Assembly: GCA_031987425.1 (NCBI GenBank)
Contig: DALZZL010000001.1
Location: 55,405 to 119,404, forward strand
Direction: 5' to 3'
Length of the DNA: 64,000 nucleotides
Source: Stenotrophomonas_A sp002429615
GTDB lineage: Bacteria > Pseudomonadota > Gammaproteobacteria > Xanthomonadales > Xanthomonadaceae
Below are positions 41,120 through 51,850 of this stretch, in pieces; the first letter of the stretch is position 1; each line of letters starts with the position of its first letter. A program made the translations under genes and the position numbers. Below the pieces are notes generated by a model. It made no database searches. It saw only the letters and a list, made by a program, of their open reading frames with translations, and was not told where the DNA came from.

Positions 41120-44100
41120 TCAAGACAACGGAGTAAACACGCGCATGTTGGCCAAGCGCGTCGTGCTTGGGCTCGAGTACGCCAATGCCTGCGCGGTAAG
41201 CACATCCTCGCTCTCGGCCAGCGACACCGAGGAGCCGCTGGTGAACCCCGCAAGCGCACTCACCAGTTCGTGAAGCTCCGCTGGAGATTCCGCCGAGGCC
41301 GCGCTAGCTACACTTTCTGGAATCAGGGCTTCGAGGTCATCCGCCGAGAGGTACGCGTCATTGGTCCACACGCCATCAACCCGGGCGCTAGCGTCATCGA
41401 ACCAGTACTGGAACGTCACCGAATCGGTACTTCCCGAGAAGGTGACAACCAGGTCCGATCCGGCGCGATTGACCGAAAGATCGGCGGCGTCATAGTAGAA
41501 CTCTGCCACGTCGCGGCTACCGTCGGTGTTACGGTTGTCGATCCGGTCGTGCCCATCTCCCGGGTTAATCTCATAGCTATCTTCGCCGTCCCCACCGATG
41601 AGCAGGTCGTCGCCGGCCTCGCCATACAGCACATCGTTGCCTGCGCCACCGCGCAGCTCGTCGTTACCCCCCAGGCCATGGATGAAGTCGTTGCCCCCCT
41701 GTCCATCGATGAGGTCATCGCCAGCGGAGCCATAGATCTCCTGCGGCCCGGGGTTGCCGGAATGGAAGTCGGGAACGAAGTCGGAAAGTGACATCTCCGT
41801 GCCATCGGCAAAGCGCAGGAGTTCCAGATTCCCGGTCTGCATCGTGCTGTCCGACGGGTCATAGGAATAGACTTCGCTGATCACCACGCCTTGGCCGGTG
41901 TCTCCAAGGGTGAGGTAAAGCTCGCCAAATTGACGCCCGACCACCAAGTCCGCGGCCGAAATTCCCGGGCCGAACTCCAGTACGTCGTAGCCTGCGCCTC
42001 CCGCGATGCGATCGAGCCCGTCGCCCAGGGCGTAGCGCATGACGTCATTTCCATCGCCAGCGTACAGGTTGTCATCCCCGCTGCCACCGTGCAGTACGTC
42101 GTTGCCGCCGTAACCATAGAGCGCGTCGTTGCCCCCGAGGCCGTCGAGGTTGTCGTCTCCCTCGGTACCGGCGATCGTGTTGTCTCCCTCCGTAGGCGTA
42201 TTGATGAAGCTATGGATGGCGGCCTGGTCCCAGATCGTGCCGTCGGCAAACTGGAACTGCTCGATGCCCTGCCATTTCGAGAGCAAGGCGCTGCTGCCGG
42301 AAATGCCGATGCCGCGATAATACGGATCGACGAATAGATCACTCGGCGCGACATCTGCATCGAAGCGAACTACGTCGATGCCGTCCTCGGGGGTGTACTC
42401 CCAGGTATAAGTCACCGGGTTGTAGCCGTAGTAGCTGTCGTAGATATAGTCGCGACCGCTGTTCCGGCCGAACAGATAGACATCCGAACCACCGCCACCG
42501 CTGAGGTTGTCCTGGCTGATGTCGCCCTTGCCGTCGAGGATGTCCTCGCCCGCAGTGCCCTGCAGGTTGTCGTCACCGGCAGTGCCATCGATGCGATTGC
42601 CCAGGTAGCCGGCACGCGCCAGCATCTCCGTGAAGTCGATCGTGGCGCCGTCGAAGAACTCGACCCGGTCAATGGTGGAGAGCTTTCCTCCGCCGCCGGA
42701 GTAGCCTTTACTCAGCAGCACGTATTTGACCGTGACGGTGTCGCCGCTGACGCGGTTGTGGATCACCAGGTCGCCGTCCTGTCCGCCGACTGCATCGCGA
42801 TAGGTGATCGAAAAATCCAGGTCCTCCGGCGCGATGCCCGCGCCGAAGCGGATCACATCGAAGCCTGGATCGCGGTGATTGGTATAGGGGTTGTAGGCAG
42901 TGGATCCATCCACGATGACGTCCTGGCCGTCTCCCAGATTGAAGAGGAATACGTCGTTGCCCAACCCGCCATCCAGCTCGTCGTCACCCGCCCCGCCCTG
43001 CAGCACGTCATTGCCATCCAGCTGGTCGCTGCCGCTGCCGAACGATGCGTCACCAAAGACGTAGTCGCGCCCCGCGCCGCCTACCACGACATCGCTTCCT
43101 GCGCCGCCCTCGAGCGTGTCATCGCCATCCCCGCCCAGCAACTGGTCATCGTCGGCATCGCCATGAAGGATGTCGGCGCCCGCACCACCATCGAGCTGGT
43201 CGTTTCCGGCGCCGCCGAAGACGCGATCATCTCCTGCCAGCGTCACGATCTCGTCCGCGCCGCCGAACCCATAGGCGCGATCGGCGCCGCCTGTGCCCAG
43301 CAGGGTATCGTCCGTGTTGGTGCCCAGCAGGATGGTGGGCGCCAGAAACGCCCGGACAGCCTGCGCATCCCACACTGTGCCGTCGGCAAACTCGACGCGA
43401 TCGAACGGGAGGGCCACGCCGTCGGCCGCGCTTCCCGACAGGTCAAGATCGAACGTCAAGGCCTCGGTGGAGCCCGCGATCGAGAGCACCAGTTGATAGT
43501 AGTAGCCCCCGTCAACGAGTGTGGCAACAAGGTCGGCCGGCGCGACGCCAGTCGCTACTCGAATCGCGCTCGTCCCGTCGGTGATCCTGTCACTGCCTTG
43601 GCCGCGGGCAAGGACGTAGGTGTCATATCCGTCACCTCCCTGGAGTTGATCATTGCCTGCGCCGCCGTCCAGTACGTCATCGCCGGCTTCACCGTAGAGG
43701 TAGTCATTGTCTGCGCCGCCGAAGAGCTGGTCATTGCCTGCGCCACCGTAGAGGGTGTCGCTGCCGCCCTTGCCGTCCAGGACATCCGCACGATCGGTGC
43801 CTCGCAGGGTATCGCTGGCTGCGGTGCCGACGTTGATCAGCGCATTGATGGTGTACCAATCCCATACGGTGCCGTCCTTGAATTGCAAGGAGACCGAAGC
43901 GGGCTGTGACGCATAGTTATCGATCGTGACGACATCACTGCCCGAACGGACCTGGAGCGCATTCCCGGAACGCGTTACGGTCACCTGGCTGGCGAGTGCA
44001 TCGTCAAAGACCAGGCGCGCCGTCTCCTGCCCGGCGTAGTCAACGGATAGCGTGTCAACGCCAAATCCGGTCGCAAACCTGTACGTGTTGACGCCTACGC

Positions 44101-47100
44101 CGCCGTACAGGTAATCCGAGCCCGCGCCGCCGATAAGGACGTCGTTGCCCTCGTTGCCATACAGGTAGTCGGTGCCCGCGCCGCCCTCCAGGTAATCATT
44201 GCCGAAGTAGCCGTACAGGCGGTCATTGCCATTGCCTCCGTACAGGAAGTCCGAGTTGTTGGCGAACGCCAACAGATAGTTGGCATCGTCGCCATAGAGG
44301 TAGTCATTGCCGTCCATGCCGAACAGCACGTCCTGGCCCGCCTTGCCGTAGAGCGAATCGGCGCCGGAAGAGCCCACAAGGGTGTCGTCGGCGACCTCCT
44401 CGCCCACGAGGTCCGCGCCCGTATAGGTACCGGCGCTTGTCTTTGCCAGTTTTCCGAGAATCTGCTGCCGCGACCAACGCTCGCCGCTGGCGAACAGGAT
44501 CGATAGCGGATCGCCGGTAGCCTTGAAGTAGCCCGATACCGTCAGGGTGTCGGTGCCGCCCGGCAGGGCAACCACGAGATCTCCGTGATTGCCGACGGTC
44601 AGCGTGATGGCGCTGACGGCGATATCCGCATCGAGCACGATGGTGTCGGTGCCCGCGCCCACGTCCTCGATGACATCGTGGCCGCGGCCGGTTCCGAACA
44701 GGAAGCGGTCGTCGCCGGTGCCGCCGTTGAGCAAGTCATCCCCGCCCTTCCCGTCGAGTGTGTCGTTGCCGGCAAGGCCATATATCCGCTCGCTGCCGGA
44801 GGTGCCGTTAATTGCATCGGCACCTTCCGTTCCGAGTATGACGGGGCGATAGAAACCGCCGGAGCCCACTTGGCCCTGAGTCAGGATTGAGCCGTCCGCC
44901 AGCTGGATATAGGCGATGACGCCCTGGGCAAAATATCCAGCGAGAAGTACCACGCTGCCGTCCACCATCGAAACGGACAGGTCATCGCCGACCCTGAGGA
45001 ACTGGAGCTCCTGGATGCTTATGCCGTCGCGGAACCCGATAACTTCCTGGCTTCCCGCCGTCAGCTTCACCTCGTCGTTGCCGAAGCCGCGGTCGAAGTA
45101 GTAGCTATTGTTGCCGATTCCACCGATCAGTAGATCATCACCGGCGCCGCCCACCAGAACATCATCACCCTCATCGCCGTTGACAATGTCATTGCCTGCA
45201 GCACCATGGAGGACGTCGTTGCCGATGCCGCCGTGAATCTCGTCATCCCCGTCGTCTCCACCGACAAAATCGTCACCTTCCTCGGCGTGAATGACGTCCC
45301 GACCTATACCGCCGTATACGCTGTCATTTCCCTGGCCGGCGCGGATGAGATCATCTCCATCGCCGCCATCAATGATGTCACTTCCGTTGCCGCCATCGAT
45401 CGTGTCGCTGCCTTCCTCGCCAAGGAGCTGGTCGCTGCCATCGCCACCGCTCAGGCGGTCATCGCCTGCTCCACCCTGAATGATGTCGTTGCCCTCATCG
45501 CCATTGAGGACGTCGTTGCCTTCCTGTCCAAAGAGCTTGTCATCGCCGGCTTCGCCGAAAAGGGCGTCATTTCCTATCCCGCCCTGAAGTTCGTCATCGC
45601 CTTCCCCGCCAAGGAGGAAGTCGTCGCCGTCCTGGCCAAAAAGCAGGTCTTTGCCGGTACCGCCATCCAGAGTGTCATTCCCTCCGCCACCCTGAAGTTC
45701 GTCATTACCGGCACCGCCATACAGCGAGTCATCGCCATTGTATGCAGGATCAAGGTCCGTGGCGGCGCCATCACCTACGAGCAAGTCATCGCCATCGCCG
45801 CCGCGCAGAACGTCGTTGGCACCCAGCCCGACAAGGGTGTCATTGCCGCTTCCTCCATCCATTTCGTCGTTGCCGTGCTCGGCACCGGCGATCAGGTAGG
45901 AGTCGCCGACCAGGACATCGTCGCCCGCACCCCCAAGTAGGGTGTCATCACCACCATCGCCGATGATCTGGTCATTTCCCGCGCCGCCATCGATATAGTC
46001 GTTCCCGGCAACCCCGAACGCTTCGTATGAATACTGCAAGCCGTAGTCGACACGGTCGCCCTGCAGGACGTCATCGCCGTCACCGCCTTCAATGAGGTCA
46101 CTGCCGCCTTGGCCGTAGACTCTGTCGTTGCCCTCGCCGCCCGAGAGCATATCGTCGCCCGAAGCGTTCGCTGAGGCGGAGACCTTGTCCCATATATAGG
46201 ACCATATGCCGCCGAGGCTGGGGAGGTCATCACCCAAGATGATATCGTCACCTTCGTCGCCGCTGATCGAGTCATTGTCACTTCCGCCCAGCAGCAGGTC
46301 GTTTCCTGTGCCGCCCGAAACCAGGTCGTCCCCTTCGCCACCATAAGCCGTGTCGGAGCCCTCACCAGCATCGATCTCATCGTCTCCGTTCGGATTTACG
46401 TTGGCATCCACATACTTCCACGGACTGTTCGAGTTCGCGTACTGCGCGTAGATCTCAAGTCGAAGGTTGTCGGTGGCGTCATCCGAAGCAATGCCCTGCA
46501 TGACGACCGAGTACCAACCGTTGCCGAACGTGTGGACATCGCTACGAGCGGCCAGTTGCGCGTACTCGGAGTCTTTGAATGGGAACTCTTGCCAGTTCAT
46601 CACCACGGGCATGCCCATAATGATGTCACTACCGAAGCCGCCGATCAGGCGGTTGGATCCGGATCCGCCGAGAATCAGGTCGTCACCATCGCCCCCATCA
46701 ATCCAGTCATCGCCATAGCCGCCATCAATTCCGTCATTACCAGCCAGGGCCGAAATGAAATTGTCCCCGCTGGGGGCGGCGTCGGGTGCCCCATCTCGGC
46801 CAATCAGATCATCGCCGTTGGTCTGGACGACAGGATTCTCTGGTGTTCCGAGTTCGCCGAGGCCAGGCAGCGTAATGCCCAAGCCACCATTCGACCAATC
46901 GCGAATGACGATGCGCGCACCGCTCGCACGGTGCGTGATCACAAGGGACGAAGTCTCGTCGCTGCTGATGACATACAGGCGAAATACGCCATCGCGCGTC
47001 TTCCAGGCCAAGCCGTCACGGCTGACGCCATTGACCGACATATCTCCGATCGCAATGCTATCGAAAGTCACCTTGCCGGCGCCGTCCGAATCGACTATGA

Positions 47101-48139
47101 CATCCTGTGAGAAGCCGTTGAAGTCCGTCGCATCGAACTCGTAGATATCGAATCCGTCCCCGCCAACCAGGCGATCGCTGCCCGAGCCGCCGACAAGCCG
47201 ATCATCACCGTCGCCGCCATCCAGCATGTCATTGCCTTCATGGCCATACAAAGTGTCTACCCCTGCGCCACCGCTTAGCCTGTCGATGCGCTCGGCACCT
47301 TGCAGTATGTCGTTGCCATTCCCGCCAATCAGCATGCTCGAGTACCCGGTGGAGTACTGTGCATCCAACTGGTCATCATCCGCTGTTCCGAAGACCAGAT
47401 AGTCACCCAGCGCTGGCAGATAGCTGGAGCCGCCATTTGCGATCTGTGCGACGATCAATCGGTAGTTCTCTTCGCGACGGTCTTCGGGATCCTTGAACCA
47501 CTCAAAGTTCTCAAGCAGATCGTTCACGGCGTTTCCACCAATCACTCCCGCGATCGAGCCGATGGCGGCAATGCCCGCTAGCACCGGCCAGGAGACAACG
47601 CCGGTGCTAACGGCAGCCGCTACGAATACTCCAGTGACAAAGGAGTTGATGTAGGATCCAGCGAAAACACAAAGGGCTGCAGATAGGTCGCCGTTGCATA
47701 CCTTCGTGAAGACGTCCGCGGCATCAAGTCCCTTGCTTAGATAATAGAGAGTCTTCTCTCCGGTCAATCCAAGCGAAAAGAGTCCCTTCTCTGCATCAAG
47801 CGCGCTAATTACGCCGCTGGTGAAGTCCTGGAGTACAACCAGTGGGTCACTTTCCTGATCCAGTATTGCAATCTGACGAGAGGTATCCTCCCTCATTCTT
47901 GCGCACCAGGCCGCCAGAACCGGTTCGCCAGTATTGCTGAATCTGTCTTCGTACATCTGAAGGACTGTGGTGTTCTGCTCGAGCACTTCGAGGTACATGC
48001 CACAGATGATCGCCGGGTCTAATGCAGCACCTTCTTCAGCGTTAGCCTTGTCAAACACGGCCTGCAGGTTTCCCGCCAGGACCGCGGATAGCTCCGAGAG
48101 AAAGTTAGCTGCAACATCGTTGAATGCGTTTTGTGCCAC
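41120..48139 (-). CDS. Giant RTX protein secreted by the adjacent type I system
   Basis: A 2339-residue protein. Residues 1-280 are non-repetitive, helical, with a hydrophobic Gly/Ala-rich stretch (FVTGVFVAAAVSTGVV, VLAGIAAIGSIAGVIGG) at about 170-205. From about residue 270 to 2240 there are dozens of calcium-binding nonapeptides (GGxGxDxLx) in blocks, separated by at least seven haemolysin-type calcium-binding-related segments ending in patterns such as VEFADGTVWD or LRFADGTEM. The C-terminus (TAQALAYSSPSTTRLANMR) is the uncleaved type I secretion-signal region. No protease, lipase or adenylate-cyclase motif was found. GTG 48139 follows AGGAGG. The exporter genes lie directly upstream in the same direction, so this is surely their cargo. 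Calcium would fold the repeats outside the cell. Function may be adhesion, a matrix coat or a membrane-active toxin. Confidence 0.92.
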   Translation of the reverse strand: MAQNAFNDVAANFLSELSAVLAGNLQAVFDKANAEEGAALDPAIICGMYLEVLEQNTTVLQMYEDRFSNTGEPVLAAWCARMREDTSRQIAILDQESDPLVVLQDFTSGVISALDAEKGLFSLGLTGEKTLYYLSKGLDAADVFTKVCNGDLSAALCVFAGSYINSFVTGVFVAAAVSTGVVSWPVLAGIAAIGSIAGVIGGNAVNDLLENFEWFKDPEDRREENYRLIVAQIANGGSSYLPALGDYLVFGTADDDQLDAQYSTGYSSMLIGGNGNDILQGAERIDRLSGGAGVDTLYGHEGNDMLDGGDGDDRLVGGSGSDRLVGGDGFDIYEFDATDFNGFSQDVIVDSDGAGKVTFDSIAIGDMSVNGVSRDGLAWKTRDGVFRLYVISSDETSSLVITHRASGARIVIRDWSNGGLGITLPGLGELGTPENPVVQTNGDDLIGRDGAPDAAPSGDNFISALAGNDGIDGGYGDDWIDGGDGDDLILGGSGSNRLIGGFGSDIIMGMPVVMNWQEFPFKDSEYAQLAARSDVHTFGNGWYSVVMQGIASDDATDNLRLEIYAQYANSNSPWKYVDANVNPNGDDEIDAGEGSDTAYGGEGDDLVSGGTGNDLLLGGSDNDSISGDEGDDIILGDDLPSLGGIWSYIWDKVSASANASGDDMLSGGEGNDRVYGQGGSDLIEGGDGDDVLQGDRVDYGLQYSYEAFGVAGNDYIDGGAGNDQIIGDGGDDTLLGGAGDDVLVGDSYLIAGAEHGNDEMDGGSGNDTLVGLGANDVLRGGDGDDLLVGDGAATDLDPAYNGDDSLYGGAGNDELQGGGGNDTLDGGTGKDLLFGQDGDDFLLGGEGDDELQGGIGNDALFGEAGDDKLFGQEGNDVLNGDEGNDIIQGGAGDDRLSGGDGSDQLLGEEGSDTIDGGNGSDIIDGGDGDDLIRAGQGNDSVYGGIGRDVIHAEEGDDFVGGDDGDDEIHGGIGNDVLHGAAGNDIVNGDEGDDVLVGGAGDDLLIGGIGNNSYYFDRGFGNDEVKLTAGSQEVIGFRDGISIQELQFLRVGDDLSVSMVDGSVVLLAGYFAQGVIAYIQLADGSILTQGQVGSGGFYRPVILGTEGADAINGTSGSERIYGLAGNDTLDGKGGDDLLNGGTGDDRFLFGTGRGHDVIEDVGAGTDTIVLDADIAVSAITLTVGNHGDLVVALPGGTDTLTVSGYFKATGDPLSILFASGERWSRQQILGKLAKTSAGTYTGADLVGEEVADDTLVGSSGADSLYGKAGQDVLFGMDGNDYLYGDDANYLLAFANNSDFLYGGNGNDRLYGYFGNDYLEGGAGTDYLYGNEGNDVLIGGAGSDYLYGGVGVNTYRFATGFGVDTLSVDYAGQETARLVFDDALASQVTVTRSGNALQVRSGSDVVTIDNYASQPASVSLQFKDGTVWDWYTINALINVGTAASDTLRGTDRADVLDGKGGSDTLYGGAGNDQLFGGADNDYLYGEAGDDVLDGGAGNDQLQGGDGYDTYVLARGQGSDRITDGTSAIRVATGVAPADLVATLVDGGYYYQLVLSIAGSTEALTFDLDLSGSAADGVALPFDRVEFADGTVWDAQAVRAFLAPTILLGTNTDDTLLGTGGADRAYGFGGADEIVTLAGDDRVFGGAGNDQLDGGAGADILHGDADDDQLLGGDGDDTLEGGAGSDVVVGGAGRDYVFGDASFGSGSDQLDGNDVLQGGAGDDELDGGLGNDVFLFNLGDGQDVIVDGSTAYNPYTNHRDPGFDVIRFGAGIAPEDLDFSITYRDAVGGQDGDLVIHNRVSGDTVTVKYVLLSKGYSGGGGKLSTIDRVEFFDGATIDFTEMLARAGYLGNRIDGTAGDDNLQGTAGEDILDGKGDISQDNLSGGGGSDVYLFGRNSGRDYIYDSYYGYNPVTYTWEYTPEDGIDVVRFDADVAPSDLFVDPYYRGIGISGSSALLSKWQGIEQFQFADGTIWDQAAIHSFINTPTEGDNTIAGTEGDDNLDGLGGNDALYGYGGNDVLHGGSGDDNLYAGDGNDVMRYALGDGLDRIAGGAGYDVLEFGPGISAADLVVGRQFGELYLTLGDTGQGVVISEVYSYDPSDSTMQTGNLELLRFADGTEMSLSDFVPDFHSGNPGPQEIYGSAGDDLIDGQGGNDFIHGLGGNDELRGGAGNDVLYGEAGDDLLIGGDGEDSYEINPGDGHDRIDNRNTDGSRDVAEFYYDAADLSVNRAGSDLVVTFSGSTDSVTFQYWFDDASARVDGVWTNDAYLSADDLEALIPESVASAASAESPAELHELVSALAGFTSGSSVSLAESEDVLTAQALAYSSPSTTRLANMRVFTPLS

Positions 48140-48248
48140 GACATCCTCCTGAATATTTTCCTGGAATACTTGACAGGCGCGGGACTTCCATGCCTGGAAC
48201 CGTAGTTATCTAGATGCATCTTGTGCCGTAAGCGATTTAGGGCTCGCG

Positions 48249-49667
48249 CTATCGCTCCCGCATCCCCTCACCCACATGCTGTCGCAGCGGACTCAAAAGG
48301 TAGTCAATCACCCGCCGCTTCCCGGTCTTGATTTCAGCGCTCAGCGTCATGCCCGCGCTCATGCTCACCACCACGCCATCGATATCCAGGCTGCTGCCAT
48401 CCAGGCGGATGCGTGCGGGGAACACCAACCCCAGGTTCTCGTCCTGCGCGGCATCGTGCGAAACACTCACCACCTTGCCGGTGAGATAGCCGTAGCGCGT
48501 ATACGGAAAACTCTCGATCTTCACCGTCACCGGCTGCCCCGGGCGCACGAAGCCGATGTCCTTGTTCAATACCGTGGCCTCGACCTCCAGCGCCTCCTGC
48601 GGCACCACCGCCAGCAATTCCTGCGCCGGGGTCACCACGCCGCCCACCGTATGTACCGCCAACTGCTGCACGGTGCCATCCACCGGTGCACGCAAGGTCA
48701 TCAACCGATCGCGCTGCCCCGCCTTCGCGAACTCCGGCATGCCCTGGGCCACCTGTTGTTCCGCTTCGCGCAGCTCGTCCAGCGTCTGCCGGCGGAAGTC
48801 GGCGACCAACACGCGCAACTCCTCCTCGGCCGCCACCCGCGCGGACTCGATCTCGTGCAGGCGATTGCGCTGGGTCGCCAGGTCGCGCTCGGCGGCAATG
48901 CGTTCCTGTTCGCGCAACAGATACTCGTGGCGCCCGACGTACTTGCCCTCGACCAGCCGGCCGTAGTCCTCGGCACGCACTTTGGAAATCCGTGCTGATT
49001 CGGCCAACGGTTCGATCGCATCGCGCGTGGTCTGCAGTTCGGCTCGGCGCTGGGCAATGGTGGCCTGCAGGTTGTGGCGCTTGGCCTGCAGCGTATCGAA
49101 CTGGCTGGTGGCCAGCGTCTGCTCGGCGGCCAACCGTTCGGCGGGCACCTCGGAAGAGGCCGCCAGGCGCGGCGTGACACCACTATCGACGGATGCGGCC
49201 AGGGCGGAGAGACGCAGTGCGGCCACGCGCGCTTCGGTAAGCGCTTCGCCCGCCTGCGCCAGATCTGCGCCCGTACTGGTGGCGTCGAGTTCAATCAGTG
49301 GCTCACCCGCCTTCACCTTCTGACCATCGCGTACCAGGATGCGCCGCACCACGGCGGTGTCGGCGGGCTGGATTACCTTGGTGCGCGAGTCCACCACCAT
49401 CTTGCCCGGGGCTACCGCCACGATGTCCAGCTTGCCCAGGCAGGCCCACAACAAGGCCACGCAGAAGAATGCGACGATGACCCACATGGTCCAACGCACG
49501 GTGGGCGATACCGGGGTCTCGATCAGTTCCAGATGCGCGGGCAGGAAAGCCAGCTCGTCCGCCCCGCGCTGGGGCGCGTCCATCTCATGGCGCACTTGCC
49601 ACGCCGCGCCGAACACCTTGCCGTAGCGCTGCACGAAATCGCGGCAGCCGTCGATGATGTGCCTCAT
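48249..49667 (-). CDS. HlyD-family type I secretion periplasmic adaptor
   Basis: A 472-residue adaptor: a cytoplasmic tail of about 60 residues, one membrane helix (WTMWVIVAFFCVALLWACLG), a lipoyl half (APGKMVVDSRTKVIQPADTAVVRRILVRDGQKVKAGEPLIELD), long coiled coils, the second lipoyl half (LRAPVDGTVQQLAVHTVGGVV) and a C-terminal beta domain. This is the HlyD form that links the exporter to a TolC channel and engages substrate by its cytoplasmic tail. The ATG overlaps the exporter stop codon by 4 bp. The RTX cargo gene starts 109 bp downstream. No tolC-like gene belongs to this operon. Confidence 0.93.
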   Translation of the reverse strand: MRHIIDGCRDFVQRYGKVFGAAWQVRHEMDAPQRGADELAFLPAHLELIETPVSPTVRWTMWVIVAFFCVALLWACLGKLDIVAVAPGKMVVDSRTKVIQPADTAVVRRILVRDGQKVKAGEPLIELDATSTGADLAQAGEALTEARVAALRLSALAASVDSGVTPRLAASSEVPAERLAAEQTLATSQFDTLQAKRHNLQATIAQRRAELQTTRDAIEPLAESARISKVRAEDYGRLVEGKYVGRHEYLLREQERIAAERDLATQRNRLHEIESARVAAEEELRVLVADFRRQTLDELREAEQQVAQGMPEFAKAGQRDRLMTLRAPVDGTVQQLAVHTVGGVVTPAQELLAVVPQEALEVEATVLNKDIGFVRPGQPVTVKIESFPYTRYGYLTGKVVSVSHDAAQDENLGLVFPARIRLDGSSLDIDGVVVSMSAGMTLSAEIKTGKRRVIDYLLSPLRQHVGEGMRER

Positions 49668-51850
49668 GCGTCGACTCCCGCCTGCAGCCGGTGCAGCCGC
49701 GCGTAATGGCCTTCGGGGCGGTCCACGAGTTCGGCATGCGTGCCGGACTCCACGATGCGGCCCTTCTCCACCACGACGATGCGGTTCGCCCGCCGTACCG
49801 TGGACAAGCGATGGGCAATGATCAGCACGGTGCGCCCCTTGCAGATCGCGTGCATGTTGGACATCACCGCATGCTCGGACTCGTAGTCCAGCGCGCTGGT
49901 GGCCTCGTCCAGGATCAGGATGCGCGGATCGGTAATCAGCGCCCGCGCGATGGCCACGCGCTGCCGCTGCCCGCCGGAAAGACCGGTGCCGTGCTCGCCC
50001 ACCGCCGTGTCGTAGCCTTCGGGCAGTTCGGTGATGAACTCGTGCGCGCCCGCCAGCTTGGCCGCATGAATCACCCGCTCCAGCGGCATGCCGGGGTCGG
50101 CCAGGGCGATGTTCTCGCGGATGCTGCGGTTGAACAGGAAATTCTCCTGCAACACCACGCCCAACTGACGGCGCAGCCAGGCCGGATCGGCCAGGGCCAG
50201 GTCATGGCCGTCGATCAGCACGCGTCCGCGCTCGGGCGTATACAGCCGCTGCACCAGCTTGGTCAGCGTGCTCTTGCCCGAACCGGAGCGGCCGACGATG
50301 CCGATGACCTCGCCGGGCTTGATGTCCAGCTCGATGCCGGCCAACACCTCCGGCGCTTCCGGCCGATAACGGAAATGCACTCGCTCGAAGCTCACCCGGC
50401 CCTGGATCGGCGGCAGTGCCATGCGGCTGCCGGTCACTTCGGTGCGGGTGTTGAGGATGTCGCCCAGCCGCTCGACCGAAATGCCGACCTGCTGGAAGTC
50501 CTGCCATAGCTGCGCGAGCCGGATGATCGGCGCGGCCACCTGGCCGGAAAGCATGTTGAAGGCAATCAGCTGGCCGAGCGACAGCTCGCCCTCGATCACC
50601 AGCTTGGCACCAAAGAACAGGATCGCCACGCCCACCAGCTTCTGCACCAGCTGCACGCTCTGCTGGCCCACCGTGGCCACCCGAGTCACCCCGAAGCCGG
50701 CACTGACGTAGCCAGCCAATTGGCTATCCCAGGTGCGCGTGGCGCGCGGGTCCACCGCCATCGCCTTCACCGTGCCGATACCGCTGACGGTTTCCACCAG
50801 GAACGACTGGTTGTCCGCGCCACGGGCGAACTTGTCCTGCAGGCGTCGCCGCAGCACCGGCGTGACGGCCGCCGAGATCAGCGCATATGCCGGCAACGAC
50901 AGCACCACGATCAGGGTGAGCCAGCCGCTGTACCAGAACATCACCGCCAGGAAGACCACGGTAAACAGCAGGTCCAGCACCGAGGTCAGCGCCTGCCCGG
51001 TGAGGAAGCTGCGGATGTTCTCCAGCTCGCGCACGCGGGCGATGGTGTCGCCCACGCGCCGTGACTCGAAATACGCCAAGGGCAGCGCCAGCACATGCCG
51101 GAACAGGCGCGCCCCCAGCTCCACGTCGATCTTGCTGCTGGTATGGGCGAACACGTAGGTGCGCAGGCCGGTCAGTACCACTTCGAACACCGCCATGCAG
51201 ACCAATCCGATGGCGATCACGTCCAGCGTAGTCAGGCCGTTGTGCACCAACACCTTGTCCATCACCACCTGGAAGAACAGTGGCGTGACCAGCGCGAACA
51301 GCTGGATGAACAGCGACACCACGAACACTTCCAGCAGCATCCGCCGGTACTTGATGACCGCCGGGATGAACCAGGTGAAATCGAAGCGGGCCAGCTGGCC
51401 CAGCACCGAGGCGCGCGAGGCCACCTGGAGCAGCCGCCCATTGAAGCGTCGGTGTAGCTCCTCCAGCGGAATCTGGCGCGGCCGGCGTTCGGCCAGGTCG
51501 TGTATCAGCGCCTGGTCGCCTTGGATGCGCGCGATCAGAAACGCGCGCCCGTCGCCGTCCCATGCCATCGCGGGAAAGTTCGCCATCGCGAGGCGAGACG
51601 CCGGCATTGCCGACACTTTCGCCTTCAACCCGAGCTTGCGGGCTGCCAGTAGCAGTGTGGTTTCGTCAAACGCTTCGCCACGGCGGCCGAACGCGTGCGC
51701 CAACTGCGCGGCATCAGCAGGCACGCCGTGGAACTGCGCAAGAAGTACCAGTCCGCGCAATCCGATATCAAATTCATGAGACTCGTCGTCGCCAACGACA
51801 CCTTCCTGGACGCCCACCACGGTGAGCGCCGCACTCCCCTGTTGTTGCAT
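49664..51850 (-). CDS. HlyB-type ABC exporter with a degenerate C39-like domain
   Basis: A 728-residue type I exporter. The first ~130 residues are a C39-like domain in which the catalytic cysteine region reads FDIGLRGLVLLAQFHG with no Cys, so it binds but does not cleave substrate, as in HlyB. A six-helix ABC transmembrane domain follows, then the nucleotide-binding domain with Walker A GRSGSGKST, signature LSGGQRQ, Walker B ILILDEATSALD and switch His in IIAHRLSTV. It exports unprocessed RTX proteins, and the following genes are the adaptor and a giant RTX protein. The ATG at 51850 with AGGGAAG upstream is preferred; the longer frame begins at a TTG in TTGACAGTC, which looks more like a -35 element. 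Confidence 0.93.
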   Translation of the reverse strand: MQQQGSAALTVVGVQEGVVGDDESHEFDIGLRGLVLLAQFHGVPADAAQLAHAFGRRGEAFDETTLLLAARKLGLKAKVSAMPASRLAMANFPAMAWDGDGRAFLIARIQGDQALIHDLAERRPRQIPLEELHRRFNGRLLQVASRASVLGQLARFDFTWFIPAVIKYRRMLLEVFVVSLFIQLFALVTPLFFQVVMDKVLVHNGLTTLDVIAIGLVCMAVFEVVLTGLRTYVFAHTSSKIDVELGARLFRHVLALPLAYFESRRVGDTIARVRELENIRSFLTGQALTSVLDLLFTVVFLAVMFWYSGWLTLIVVLSLPAYALISAAVTPVLRRRLQDKFARGADNQSFLVETVSGIGTVKAMAVDPRATRTWDSQLAGYVSAGFGVTRVATVGQQSVQLVQKLVGVAILFFGAKLVIEGELSLGQLIAFNMLSGQVAAPIIRLAQLWQDFQQVGISVERLGDILNTRTEVTGSRMALPPIQGRVSFERVHFRYRPEAPEVLAGIELDIKPGEVIGIVGRSGSGKSTLTKLVQRLYTPERGRVLIDGHDLALADPAWLRRQLGVVLQENFLFNRSIRENIALADPGMPLERVIHAAKLAGAHEFITELPEGYDTAVGEHGTGLSGGQRQRVAIARALITDPRILILDEATSALDYESEHAVMSNMHAICKGRTVLIIAHRLSTVRRANRIVVVEKGRIVESGTHAELVDRPEGHYARLHRLQAGVDA

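Noticed and set aside
41120..48139. Short regular DNA repeats suggesting a CRISPR or satellite array
   Set aside because: The periodicity is 27 bp, the codon length of the RTX nonapeptide, with third-position drift; it is coding.
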